From Parafrankia sp. EUN1f (GTDB taxonomy: Bacteria > Actinomycetota > Actinomycetes > Frankiales > Frankiaceae): DNA of 61,644 nt. Location: assembly GCF_000177675.1 (NCBI RefSeq), contig NZ_ADGX01000045.1:1-61644 (forward strand), written 5' to 3'. Position 1 is the first letter of the stretch; every line of letters begins with the position of its first letter. The translations under genes were made by a program, and so were the position numbers. Positions 52,018-60,354 of the stretch are shown here, piece by piece. The notes below the pieces were generated by a model, which saw only the letters and a list, made by a program, of their open reading frames with translations, was not told where the DNA came from and did no database searches.

Positions 52018-52689
52018 CTAGAGCGACTGCGACGACTGGAGCGTCCGCGCCGACCCGGACAGCAGTGCGTCCAGGACGGCCTCGGCCCCGGTCGCCCGGT
52101 CCGCGACGATCCAGGGGGCGACCCAGCCGTCCGCCGCCAGGTGGCGGTAGATGCCGGCGCAGCGTTCCTGGAGCCCCTCGTCGCGCTCGAACGTGTCCAG
52201 CGCGCGGGTGGCGTCGCCGGCGGCGCGCTGGCGGGCCGCCGCGCGGGCCGTTTCCACCGGGACGTCCAGCAGCACCTGGAGATCCGGCCGCGGCAGGCGC
52301 AGGGCGGTCAGCTCCAGCTCGGCGATCCAGGCCAGGAAGTCAGGCCGCTCGTCGGCGGGCAGGCGGGCGGCACCGTACGCGGCGTTGGAAGCCAGGTAGC
52401 GGTCGACGAGGAGGACGTCGTGCTCGGCCGCGCGGGCGGCGAGCTCGGGCAGCGCGTTCGCCCGGTCGAGGGCGAACAGCAGGGCCGTGGCCCGGGCCGA
52501 CCCCGCAACCCCGGCGAGGCGCTCGTCGCCGTCGAGCATCGCCCGGACGGCGGTGCCGAGCGGCCCGGCCGTGTAGCGGGGGAAGGAGAAGGTCGCGGCG
52601 GTGCGCCCGGCCGCGGTCAGGGCCTCGACGAGACGGGAGGTGAGGGTGTGCTTTCCCGCACCGTCGACGCCCTCGATCGCGACGATCAT
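52018..52689 (-). CDS. tmk: Thymidylate kinase
   Basis: 223 residues. P-loop IAIEGVDGAGKHTLTSRLVEAL (Lys present, His at the usual Ser/Thr position), VDRYLASNAAYGAARLP (the DR(Y/H) substrate motif) and LQVLLDVPVETARAAARQRA. Phosphorylates dTMP to dTDP. Stand-alone between the desaturase and an amidohydrolase gene, both on the same strand. Confidence 0.93.
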   Translation of the reverse strand: MIVAIEGVDGAGKHTLTSRLVEALTAAGRTAATFSFPRYTAGPLGTAVRAMLDGDERLAGVAGSARATALLFALDRANALPELAARAAEHDVLLVDRYLASNAAYGAARLPADERPDFLAWIAELELTALRLPRPDLQVLLDVPVETARAAARQRAAGDATRALDTFERDEGLQERCAGIYRHLAADGWVAPWIVADRATGAEAVLDALLSGSARTLQSSQSL

Positions 52690-52835
52690 CGTGCTGCCGC
52701 CCGCGGACCGGCGAATGCCCGCCGCTGCTCGATCCTGCTCATAGGGCCGTCAGCCTATGGCAACTCGCCGCGGGGGTCGGGCCGGTCTGCTCGGCCACGA
52801 TGCCACCCGCGGGCTCGGCTGATGCTGCTTCCGGA

Positions 52836-52884
52836 CAAGATCTGAGAATTATGGTCGTCGGGACGACGGAGATCCTCAACGCTT
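52836..52884. repeat. Interspersed palindrome, copy I
   Basis: CAAGATCTGAGAATTATGG ... GGAGATCCTCAACGCTT with centre GGTCGTCGGGACGAC. Separated from copy J by a linker, GCTTCGAATCGCGGCTTCCGG ... GGCGGCCACTGCTACCTG, which is the reverse complement of that at 27.5 kb. Confidence 0.85.
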
Positions 52885-52930
52885 CGAATCGCGGCTTCCG
52901 GCTGCCGCCGCGGCGGCCACTGCTACCTGA

Positions 52931-52979
52931 CAAGGCCTGAGGACTTTGGTTGCCAGAACGACCAAAATCCTCAACCCTT
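52931..52979. repeat. Interspersed palindrome, copy J
   Basis: CAAGGCCTGAGGACTTTGG ... CCAAAATCCTCAACCCTT. Second hairpin of the pair. Confidence 0.85.
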
Positions 52980-53019
52980 CGCCCTCCTCCCGGAAAAGGA
53001 GCTACTGAGGCGCCGAACA

Positions 53020-54450
53020 CTAGTGCGGCTGCGGCTGCGGCTGGGGCTCGACCGGCGACGCCGCGGTCTCCGGCGCTCCGGTCTCCGGCGCCGCGATCTC
53101 CACCGTCGCGGACGCGGCTGCCGCGGTTGGCGCGACCGCCGGGAGGCGCGAGGCGGTGACCGCCGCGGTCTCCCGGCCCGGCTCGTCCAGCCGGTAGACG
53201 CGGCGGGCGTTCCCGGCGCCGATCATCTCCGCCAGCCGGGTGGCGTCCTGCTCGGTCCAGTCGCCGTCGGCGATCCCGTCCGCCAGCACGGTCGACAGGG
53301 CTCGGCGGAACAGCAGCGAGCCGAGCAGGTAGAGCTCGCCGAGCCCGAACGCGTCGGTGGAGAACAGGAACCTGCTGAACGGGACCAGCTCAAGCGCCTC
53401 GCCGAGCAGCACCGGCGCCCGGCGCCCGAGGTTCTGGAGGGCGAGCCCGACGTCCATGTGCACGGTGGGCAGGATCTGGGCCAGGTAGCCGGCCTCGCGG
53501 TGGTAGGGGTAGCAGTGCAGGAGCATCACCGGCACCCCGGTCGGTGCGAGCGCCCGCAGCAGGCCGGTGAGCAGCAGCGGGTTGCAGCGGTCGAGGTCGA
53601 GATCGGCGTCGCCGTAGCCGACGTGGATCTGGATGGGCAGACCGGCGTCCACCCCGGTCCAGATCAGGAAGGCGTGCAGCAGCGGGTTCGCCAGCCGGAT
53701 GGGCACTCCCCGCCGGATCAGGGCCATCCACTCCCGCACGGCGGCGGTGACCTCACGGTCGGTCGGCCGGGCCGCCGGCAGCGCGAGGCCGACCCGGTAG
53801 GCGGCGACGGACTTCAGCCCCACGGTTGTCGGGCTCGCCCCGGCGATCCGCTCGCGGATGGTGTCGGCGAAGTGGTTGACGCCGAGCTGGCCGGTGACGA
53901 TGTCGACCGCCAGGGTCTCGGCGAGCCGTTCGAGCCGCAGGATGTCGTGGCCTGCCGCGCCGCAGGCGACGGCGAGCTCACCCGCTGACATCAGCGGCTC
54001 CGGCAGGTAGCCGGCGTCGACGCAGAAGGCGCCGATCCCGGCCGCGCGCACGAACCGTCGGTTGACCTCCTCCACACCGAGCTCCCCGCGGCGCGCCAGA
54101 TAGTCCTCGGGACTGCTGTGCGGGGCGAGGTCGAGGACGGGAGCGCACCAGCGCCGCACGGCGAAGCCGACATGACTGTCGAAGAGCGTGGTGCCGGCCG
54201 GGGCGGGCTCGTCGGACTCGGTGAGCATGCGCTCGAAGTCCGGACGGCTGAGGTCGCGGGTGAGCAGCCCGTGGCAGTGATGGTCCACCAGGGAGAGGTT
54301 CTCCACGAAGGGCAGCACCTCATGATCATGCCCGGTTCTGGGGAGGGCACACTCCCAGACTGTGGATAACTTGTGGATGACCGCGGTCCGCCTGGGGATA
54401 TCAGCGCCCGGAGGAGTGGTCTGCCCCTGCTGGCCGGGGGTTTCCGACAT
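53020..54450 (-). CDS. Amidohydrolase-family protein (FluG N-terminal-like)
   Basis: 476 residues from ATG at 54450 (GTG at 54318 is equally plausible). TIM-barrel metallo-hydrolase with LVDHHCHGLL (metal HxH), VGLKSVAAYRVGLAL, LPIQIHVGYGDADLDL, VMLLHCYPYHREAGYLAQ and FLFSTDAFGLGELYLLG (metal Asp). It resembles the amidohydrolase half of FluG/GlnA-like proteins, without the glutamine synthetase domain. Pro/Ala/Glu-rich C-terminal tail. Substrate unknown. Confidence 0.82.
   Translation of the reverse strand: MSETPGQQGQTTPPGADIPRRTAVIHKLSTVWECALPRTGHDHEVLPFVENLSLVDHHCHGLLTRDLSRPDFERMLTESDEPAPAGTTLFDSHVGFAVRRWCAPVLDLAPHSSPEDYLARRGELGVEEVNRRFVRAAGIGAFCVDAGYLPEPLMSAGELAVACGAAGHDILRLERLAETLAVDIVTGQLGVNHFADTIRERIAGASPTTVGLKSVAAYRVGLALPAARPTDREVTAAVREWMALIRRGVPIRLANPLLHAFLIWTGVDAGLPIQIHVGYGDADLDLDRCNPLLLTGLLRALAPTGVPVMLLHCYPYHREAGYLAQILPTVHMDVGLALQNLGRRAPVLLGEALELVPFSRFLFSTDAFGLGELYLLGSLLFRRALSTVLADGIADGDWTEQDATRLAEMIGAGNARRVYRLDEPGRETAAVTASRLPAVAPTAAAASATVEIAAPETGAPETAASPVEPQPQPQPH
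54361..54382. other. Pair of DnaA-box-like sequences
   Basis: TGTGGATAAC (complement of the consensus TTATCCACA) followed by TTGTGGATGA (one mismatch). In the possible N-terminus of the amidohydrolase; if real sites, they favour the later start at 54318. No oriC context (no dnaA or dnaN nearby). Confidence 0.4.
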
Positions 54451-54962
54451 CGGCACCTGTGGATGGCCGCCCGCCGGGACGACCGCGTCGCGGCTGCGGC
54501 GCGGGTACGGCGCGGCTGCGGGGGTGGGTGGGTACGGGGGTGGGTACGGGGCGGCTGCGGCGCGGGTACCGGGGCGGGAACGGCGTGGCTGCGGGGCGGG
54601 CGTCGGCGAGCGTGGGGCGCGCCGAGCCGGAGCGTCACCGATGTTTGACATGTTTCCTGTCGCCTTGTCGGCGGACGCATGCTCGTCGAGCCCGGGGTGA
54701 CGCGGCCGGACGGCGGGCCCGGGCGGTCGGCGGGCCGTTTCGGGGTCGGTCTGTGGGCGGCGTGGGAACCCCTGTTGTTCCGTAGTTGTGGCATCTTCGC
54801 AGGCGAGGGGGTATCCATACCGGGTCGGCGGGGTGGTGCCGCGTTCCAGGCGACGAAATGTATGTCACTAATCTTGGCGCTCGCCGGCGAAACAGTCGAA
54901 AATCGACGGACCCCCTCGGTCCGTGCGGGACGTTCCGGGGCACATTCCATGAGGAGCCGCGC
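54451..54962. other. Divergent spacer, amidohydrolase / pyruvate carboxylase
   Basis: No gene is seen. It contains a GGTACGGGGTGGGTACGGGG-type tandem series (about 54510-54580). An AT-richer part at 54850-54910 probably holds the carboxylase promoter. Confidence 0.45.
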
Positions 54963-57900
54963 GTGCGCAAGGTGCTTGTGGCAAACCGCAGTGAGATCGC
55001 GGTCCGGGTGTTCCGGGCCGCGTATGAGCTCGGGCTGCGCACCGTCGCGGTCTACACCCCGGAGGACGTGGCGGCGCTGCACCGGACGAAGGCGTCCGAG
55101 GCGTACGAGCTGTGCGAGCCGGGTCATCCCGTACGGGGATATCTGGACATAGACGCGCTGCTGCGGGTCGCGAAGATCGCCGATGCGGACACGCTGCATC
55201 CGGGCTATGGGTTCCTGTCGGAGTCGGCGGTGCTCGCCGAGGCGTGCGCGGCGGCCGGTGTCACGTTCGTCGGCCCGCCGCCGGCGGTCCTGCGGTTGAC
55301 CGGTGACAAGGTGGCGGCGCGCAACGCGGCGATCGCGGCGGGCCTTCCGGTGCTGCGGGCCTCGGAGCCGCTGCCGGACGGCACGGGCTTCGCGGCGGCG
55401 GCCGAGGCGGTCGGCTTTCCGCTGTTCGTGAAGGCGTCCGGTGGCGGCGGTGGGCGCGGTCTGCGCCGGGTCGAGCGGCCCGAGGACCTGGCCGACGCGG
55501 TGACAAGCGCGTCGCGCGAGGCGGCGGCGGCCTTCGGCGACGGGACGGTGTTCCTGGAGCAGGCCGTGGACCGGCCCCGCCACGTCGAGGTGCAGATCCT
55601 CGCCGACAGCTACGGCAACGTGATCCACCTGTTCGAGCGGGACTGCTCGGTGCAGCGCCGGCACCAGAAGGTCGTGGAGATCGCACCCGCGCCGGCGCTG
55701 GACTCCGGTGTGCGCGACGCGCTGTGTGACGCGGCGGTGCGCTTCGCCCGGCACGTGGGCTACGTCAACGCCGGCACCGTGGAGTTCCTGGTCGGCGCGG
55801 ACGGCACGTTCACCTTCATGGAGATGAACCCGCGCATCCAGGTGGAGCACACGGTGACCGAGGAGGTCACCGGGGTCGACATCGTCGGTGCGCAGCTGCG
55901 GATCGCGGCCGGGGAGAGCCTGGCCGATCTGAACCTGTCGCAGGAGTCCGTCTCGCTGCGGGGGACGGCGATCCAGTGCCGGGTGACCACGGAGGACCCC
56001 TCCGACGGATTCCGGCCCGACACCGGAACGATCACCTTCTACCAGTCGCCGGGCGGGCCCGGAGTACGCCTGGACGGTGCCACCTATCCGGGTGCGGAGG
56101 TCAGCCCGTACTTCGATTCGCTGCTGGTCAAACTGACCGCGCGTGGCGCGACGCTGGAGAAGGCGTCGCGGCGGGCCCGCCGTGCCCTGAAGGAGTTCAG
56201 GGTGCGCGGAGTACGGACCAACATCGAGTTTCTCACCAGCCTGCTGGCCGATCCCGACTTCCTGGCCGGTGGGGTGACGACGTCCTTCATCGACGAGCGG
56301 CCGGGGCTGCTGAGCGCTGCCGATGACAGCGACGCGACCAGCCGCATGCTGGCCCGCCTCGCCGAGAGCACGGTGAACGGCCACGCCCGGCCCGCGGGCG
56401 GCGCGCTGACGGACCCGCGCACCATGCTGCCGCCGCTGTCCGCCGACACCCCGGCCTCGGGGTCGCGGCAGCGCCTCGTCGCCCTCGGCCCGGCCGGCTG
56501 GGCCGCCGATCTGCGGGCCCGCACCGAGCTCGCGGTCACCGACACCACGTTGCGCGACGCGCACCAGTCGCTGCTGGCGACCCGGCTGCGCAGCTTCGAC
56601 ATCCTGGCCGCCGCCCCGGTGTTCGCCGAGGCGACACCGGGCCTGCTGAGCCTGGAGTGCTGGGGCGGGGCCACCTACGACGTGGCGCTGCGCTTCCTGT
56701 CCGAGGACCCGTGGGAGCGCCTCGCCGCCCTGCGCGCGGCGGTGCCGAACATCTGCCTGCAGATGCTGCTGCGCGGCCGCAACGCCGTCGGCTACACCCC
56801 CTACCCGGACGACGTCGTGCGCGCGTTCGTCGCGGAGGCCGCCGCGACCGGCCTCGACATCTTCCGGATCTTCGACGCGCTCAACGACATCGAGCAGATG
56901 CGCCCCGCGATCGAGGCCGTCCTGGAGACCGGCACGGCCCTCGCCGAAGGCACCCTGTGCTACACGGGCGACCTCACCAACCCCGGTGAGCGGATCTACA
57001 CCCTCGACTACTACCTGCGCCTCGCGGAGCAGCTCGTCGACGCCGGCGTGCACCTGCTCGCCATCAAGGACATGGCCGGGCTGCTGCGCCCCGCCGCCGC
57101 GAGCCAGCTCGTCACCGCGCTGCGGGAACGGTTCGACCTGCCCGTCCACCTGCACACCCACGACACCGCCGGCGGGCAGCTCGCCACCCTGCTGGCCGCG
57201 TCCGCGGCCGGGGTCGACGCGGTCGACGCCGCCGCCGCGCCGATGTCCGGTGGCACCAGCCAGCCGAACCTGTCCGCGCTCGTCGCCGCCACCGACCACA
57301 CCGACCGGGCGACCGGCATCCCGCTGGCGGCCCTGTCCGCGATGGAGGCGTACTGGGAGGCGGTCCGTGACCTGTATGTGCCGTTCGAGGCCGGGCTGCG
57401 CGCACCGACCGGCGCGGTGTACCGGCACGAGATCCCCGGCGGTCAGCTGACCAACCTGCGCCAGCAGGCCATCTCCCTGGGCCTCGGTGACCGCTGGACC
57501 GAGGTCACCGAGTGCTACGCCGTCGCCAACGAGCTGCTCGGCAAGCCCATCAAGGTCACCCCCACCTCCAAGGTCGTCGGCGACCTCGCCCTTTACATCG
57601 CCGGCGGCTCCGTCGACGTCGACCGGCTGCGTGACCACCCCGAGGAGTACGACCTGCCCGCGAGCGTCCTGGGCTACCTCGCCGGGGAGCTGGGCACCCC
57701 GCCCGCCGGGTTCGCCGAGCCGTTCCGCGAGCGTGCGCTGGCCGGGCGCCACCCCGAACCGCCGGCCGCCACCCTCGCCCCCGACGACGCCGCCGCCATC
57801 GCCGATCCGGGCGCCGGCCGGCGCGCCGCCCTGTCCCGGCTGCTGTTCCCCGGCCCGTGGAAGGACTACACCCAGGCCGTCGCCGCCTACGGTGACTCCT

Positions 57901-58346
57901 CCGTCATCCCCACCGAGGCGTTCCTGTTCGGCCTGCAGCCCGGCCGCCCCGCCCACGTCTTCCTCGAACCCGGCGTCGAGATCATCGTCGAGCTCGAAAC
58001 CATCGGGGAGCCTGACGACGCCGGCATGCGCACCCTGTACCTGCGGGTCAACGGCCAGCCCCGGCCCGTCCGGGTCCGGGACAAGTCGATCACCACCACC
58101 GCCGCCGCGGCCCGGCGCACCGACCCGAACAACCCCGGCCACGTCGGCGCCGGCCTGCCCGGCATCGTCACGTTCGCCGTCGCCGTCGGCGACACCGTCG
58201 AGAAGGGCCAGAAGCTCGCCGTCATCGAGGCCATGAAGATGGAAGCCGCCGTCACCAGCCCCGCCGCCGGCACCGTCACCGAGCTCGTACGCACCAGCGG
58301 CGAGTCCGTCGAGGTCGGCGACCTGCTGCTGGTACTGGCCTCCTGA
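54963..58346 (+). CDS. pyc: Pyruvate carboxylase
   Basis: 1127 residues, the standard length. Biotin carboxylase domain (about 1-450: KVLVANRSEIAVRVFRAA, KASGGGGGRGLRRV ATP-grasp loop, FMEMNPRIQVEHTVTEEVTG), carboxyltransferase TIM barrel (about 530-810: DTTLRDAHQSLLATRLR, LECWGGATYDVALRFL), PC/OADA domain (MSGGTSQPN, VYRHEIPGGQLTNLR) and C-terminal biotinyl domain (EAMKMEA with biotin Lys1092). Makes oxaloacetate from pyruvate. GTG at 54963 has GAGGAG 6 bp upstream. Confidence 0.97.
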   Translation: MRKVLVANRSEIAVRVFRAAYELGLRTVAVYTPEDVAALHRTKASEAYELCEPGHPVRGYLDIDALLRVAKIADADTLHPGYGFLSESAVLAEACAAAGVTFVGPPPAVLRLTGDKVAARNAAIAAGLPVLRASEPLPDGTGFAAAAEAVGFPLFVKASGGGGGRGLRRVERPEDLADAVTSASREAAAAFGDGTVFLEQAVDRPRHVEVQILADSYGNVIHLFERDCSVQRRHQKVVEIAPAPALDSGVRDALCDAAVRFARHVGYVNAGTVEFLVGADGTFTFMEMNPRIQVEHTVTEEVTGVDIVGAQLRIAAGESLADLNLSQESVSLRGTAIQCRVTTEDPSDGFRPDTGTITFYQSPGGPGVRLDGATYPGAEVSPYFDSLLVKLTARGATLEKASRRARRALKEFRVRGVRTNIEFLTSLLADPDFLAGGVTTSFIDERPGLLSAADDSDATSRMLARLAESTVNGHARPAGGALTDPRTMLPPLSADTPASGSRQRLVALGPAGWAADLRARTELAVTDTTLRDAHQSLLATRLRSFDILAAAPVFAEATPGLLSLECWGGATYDVALRFLSEDPWERLAALRAAVPNICLQMLLRGRNAVGYTPYPDDVVRAFVAEAAATGLDIFRIFDALNDIEQMRPAIEAVLETGTALAEGTLCYTGDLTNPGERIYTLDYYLRLAEQLVDAGVHLLAIKDMAGLLRPAAASQLVTALRERFDLPVHLHTHDTAGGQLATLLAASAAGVDAVDAAAAPMSGGTSQPNLSALVAATDHTDRATGIPLAALSAMEAYWEAVRDLYVPFEAGLRAPTGAVYRHEIPGGQLTNLRQQAISLGLGDRWTEVTECYAVANELLGKPIKVTPTSKVVGDLALYIAGGSVDVDRLRDHPEEYDLPASVLGYLAGELGTPPAGFAEPFRERALAGRHPEPPAATLAPDDAAAIADPGAGRRAALSRLLFPGPWKDYTQAVAAYGDSSVIPTEAFLFGLQPGRPAHVFLEPGVEIIVELETIGEPDDAGMRTLYLRVNGQPRPVRVRDKSITTTAAAARRTDPNNPGHVGAGLPGIVTFAVAVGDTVEKGQKLAVIEAMKMEAAVTSPAAGTVTELVRTSGESVEVGDLLLVLAS

Positions 58347-58432
58347 GTTCCTGACACACGTAGCAAGATCCCGAGAAGTGGCGGATCCGGACCGTCGACT
58401 TCGAGGGGCGCGTGGGGTGGGGTTGCGAATCC

Positions 58433-58484
58433 GCAAGATCTGAGGATTGCGGTCGTTCCAACGACCGCAATCCTCAGGTTTTGT
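58433..58484. repeat. 52-bp interspersed palindrome, copy K
   Basis: GCAAGATCTGAGGATTGCGG ... CCGCAATCCTCAGGTTTTGTC with perfect centre GGTCGTTCCAACGACC. It sits between convergent pyruvate carboxylase and glycosyltransferase genes and may also serve as a terminator. Confidence 0.95.
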
Positions 58485-58572
58485 CAGCAGACAGCCCCAC
58501 CGGCACCGCTCCGTCAGGCGATGCCGGTGGTCAGGGGCCATGCGGTGCCTGTCGGTGAGGCGTGCCTGCCGG

Positions 58573-60111
58573 TCAGGCGGTTCCGCCGTGCCGGGCGCGG
58601 GCGCGGCGGCGCAGCCGGGACGGATGGAACACCCAGGCACGCAGGAGCAGGAACCGGATCACGGTTGACGCCAGGTTCGCGAGCACGAGCACGGTCAGCT
58701 CGGGGAGCCGGCCGGGGTCGTCGCTGACGGCGTGCAGGGCCGCCAGCGAGCCGCTGGTCAACGCGAGACCGATCGCGAAGACGAACAGGCCCTGCAGATG
58801 GTGGCGGCCCGCGTCGTCACGCCCACTGACGCCGAAGGTGAGCCGGCGGTTCGCCGCCGTGTTCGCGATCGCCGTCACCAGCAGCGCGATTAGGTTCGCC
58901 GCCTGGGCGCCGGTGGCTCCGTGCAGCAGCAGGAACAGCAGCAGATAGGCCAGCGTGCTGGCGACACCCACGCCGGTGAAGCGCACCAGCTGCCGGGTCA
59001 GCCCCGCCGGGACGCCGGGCACGGGCCCGCCCGCGCCGCGTGGACCCGCGGCGGCGACCGCGGCCGTCCCTGCCCCGGCTCCCGCCCCCGGGCCCAGGCT
59101 GGCCCCGTTTCCCGCAACCATCGAGGCTCCGTTCAGTGGCGCGCGCCCGAACTCGCGGCGCAGCTCGGCGATCGGCAGCGCCCCGGTGCCGAGCGCGCGG
59201 GCGAGCCGGGCGACGCCCAACAGATCGGCCATCGCGGTCGCGACGACGTCCACCCGGCTGTCCGGGTCGTCGACCCAGTCGACCGGAACCTCGTGGATGC
59301 GCAGCCCACTGCGCTGCGCGATGACCAGCATCTCGGTGTCGAAGAACCAACCGCTGTCCTCGACGAGCGGCAGCAGGCTCCCGGCGACATCGGCGCGGAT
59401 CGCCTTGAAACCGCACTGGGCGTCGGTGAACCGGACGGCGAGCGTGCCGCGCAGCAGCAGGTTGTAGCAGCGGGAGATCACCTCGCGCTTCGGCCCGCGC
59501 ACCACCCGGGACGAGCGGGCGAGCCGGGTCCCGATCGCGAGATCCGAATGCCCGGAGATCAGCGGGGCGACCAGGGGGAGCAGCGCGGCCAGGTCGGTCG
59601 AGAGGTCGACGTCCATGTAGGCAAGGACGGGGGCGACCGAGATGCCCCAGGCGGCGCGCAGTGCCCGGCCGCGCCCCTTGACGTCGAGGTGGATCACCGA
59701 GACCTCGGGGAGCTCGGCCTCCATCGCGTACGCGATCGCCAGCGTCCGGTCCGTGCTGGCATTGTCGGCGACCGTGATCTGGAAAGGGTATGGAAATGTC
59801 GTCCGCAGATGTGTGTGCAGTCGGGCTATGCAGGGAGCCAGGTCGTTTTCCTCGTTGTAGACGGGAATGACGACGTCGAGTACCGGACGATCCGTGAAAA
59901 GTCGTTCGCTCCGGGGCCTGGGTACCAGATCGGTGCCGCCCGGCGGCGCGGTGCTTCGCGCCGGTTCGGTGAAGAAGCCTCGCTGTGCGTCGACCGGCTG
60001 GTCTGCGCGGTGGGCTGTTTCCGAGCGGCTCCCCGGTTCCCTGTATCGCGCCGGCATTGCGGCGTCCGTCCTGGTCGCTCTGGTGCCGCCGGTCCAGGCA
60101 TCCGTGGTCAT
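58573..60111 (-). CDS. GT2 glycosyltransferase fused to a GtrA-like membrane domain
   Basis: 512 residues from ATG at 60111. N-terminal GT-A fold like polyprenyl-phosphate mannose/glucose synthases (LDVVIPVYNEENDLAPCI, VADNASTDRT, AYMDVDLSTDLAALLPLV with DxD, CGFKAIR), a Gly/Ala-rich linker, then four TM helices of GtrA type (RFTGVGVASTLAYLLLFLLLHG; NLIALLVTAIANTAANRRLTFG). Likely transfers sugar to polyprenyl phosphate and flips or assists its transport. In other bacteria GtrA and GtrB are separate; the fusion implies coupling. Confidence 0.9.
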   Translation of the reverse strand: MTTDAWTGGTRATRTDAAMPARYREPGSRSETAHRADQPVDAQRGFFTEPARSTAPPGGTDLVPRPRSERLFTDRPVLDVVIPVYNEENDLAPCIARLHTHLRTTFPYPFQITVADNASTDRTLAIAYAMEAELPEVSVIHLDVKGRGRALRAAWGISVAPVLAYMDVDLSTDLAALLPLVAPLISGHSDLAIGTRLARSSRVVRGPKREVISRCYNLLLRGTLAVRFTDAQCGFKAIRADVAGSLLPLVEDSGWFFDTEMLVIAQRSGLRIHEVPVDWVDDPDSRVDVVATAMADLLGVARLARALGTGALPIAELRREFGRAPLNGASMVAGNGASLGPGAGAGAGTAAVAAAGPRGAGGPVPGVPAGLTRQLVRFTGVGVASTLAYLLLFLLLHGATGAQAANLIALLVTAIANTAANRRLTFGVSGRDDAGRHHLQGLFVFAIGLALTSGSLAALHAVSDDPGRLPELTVLVLANLASTVIRFLLLRAWVFHPSRLRRRARARHGGTA

Positions 60112-60354
60112 GCCCTCACTGTCGAGGGCCGGGCTGTGCCGGCCGTGTGGCAGTGCTGTGCGCTCGCTGTGAGCCCGCTCCGCAACCTTTCGAAAAGGGG
60201 AACGAAAAGGAAACACGACGCTGATCCTTTTCTATCTCGCGGGGCATGGAGATCCCGGCTGGGGGTCGGTCGGGACGGTGGTGGCCGGATGGTCCACGAG
60301 GGAACCATCCGGCCACCTGCTGAGCCTTTTTCAGGTCTGCTGGATTAGTCCGGA

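Larger units (their letters stand above)
52690..53019. other. Spacer with paired palindromes
   Basis: No gene is seen. It contains palindromes I and J and their linker, in the orientation opposite to the 27.5-kb array. Confidence 0.7.

Noticed and set aside
54361-54382. Chromosome origin (oriC)
   Set aside because: Only two boxes, and no dnaA, dnaN or gyr genes nearby.
53991-58640. 1549-residue minus-strand ORF opposite pyruvate carboxylase
   Set aside because: Shadow of a highly conserved gene; no domains.
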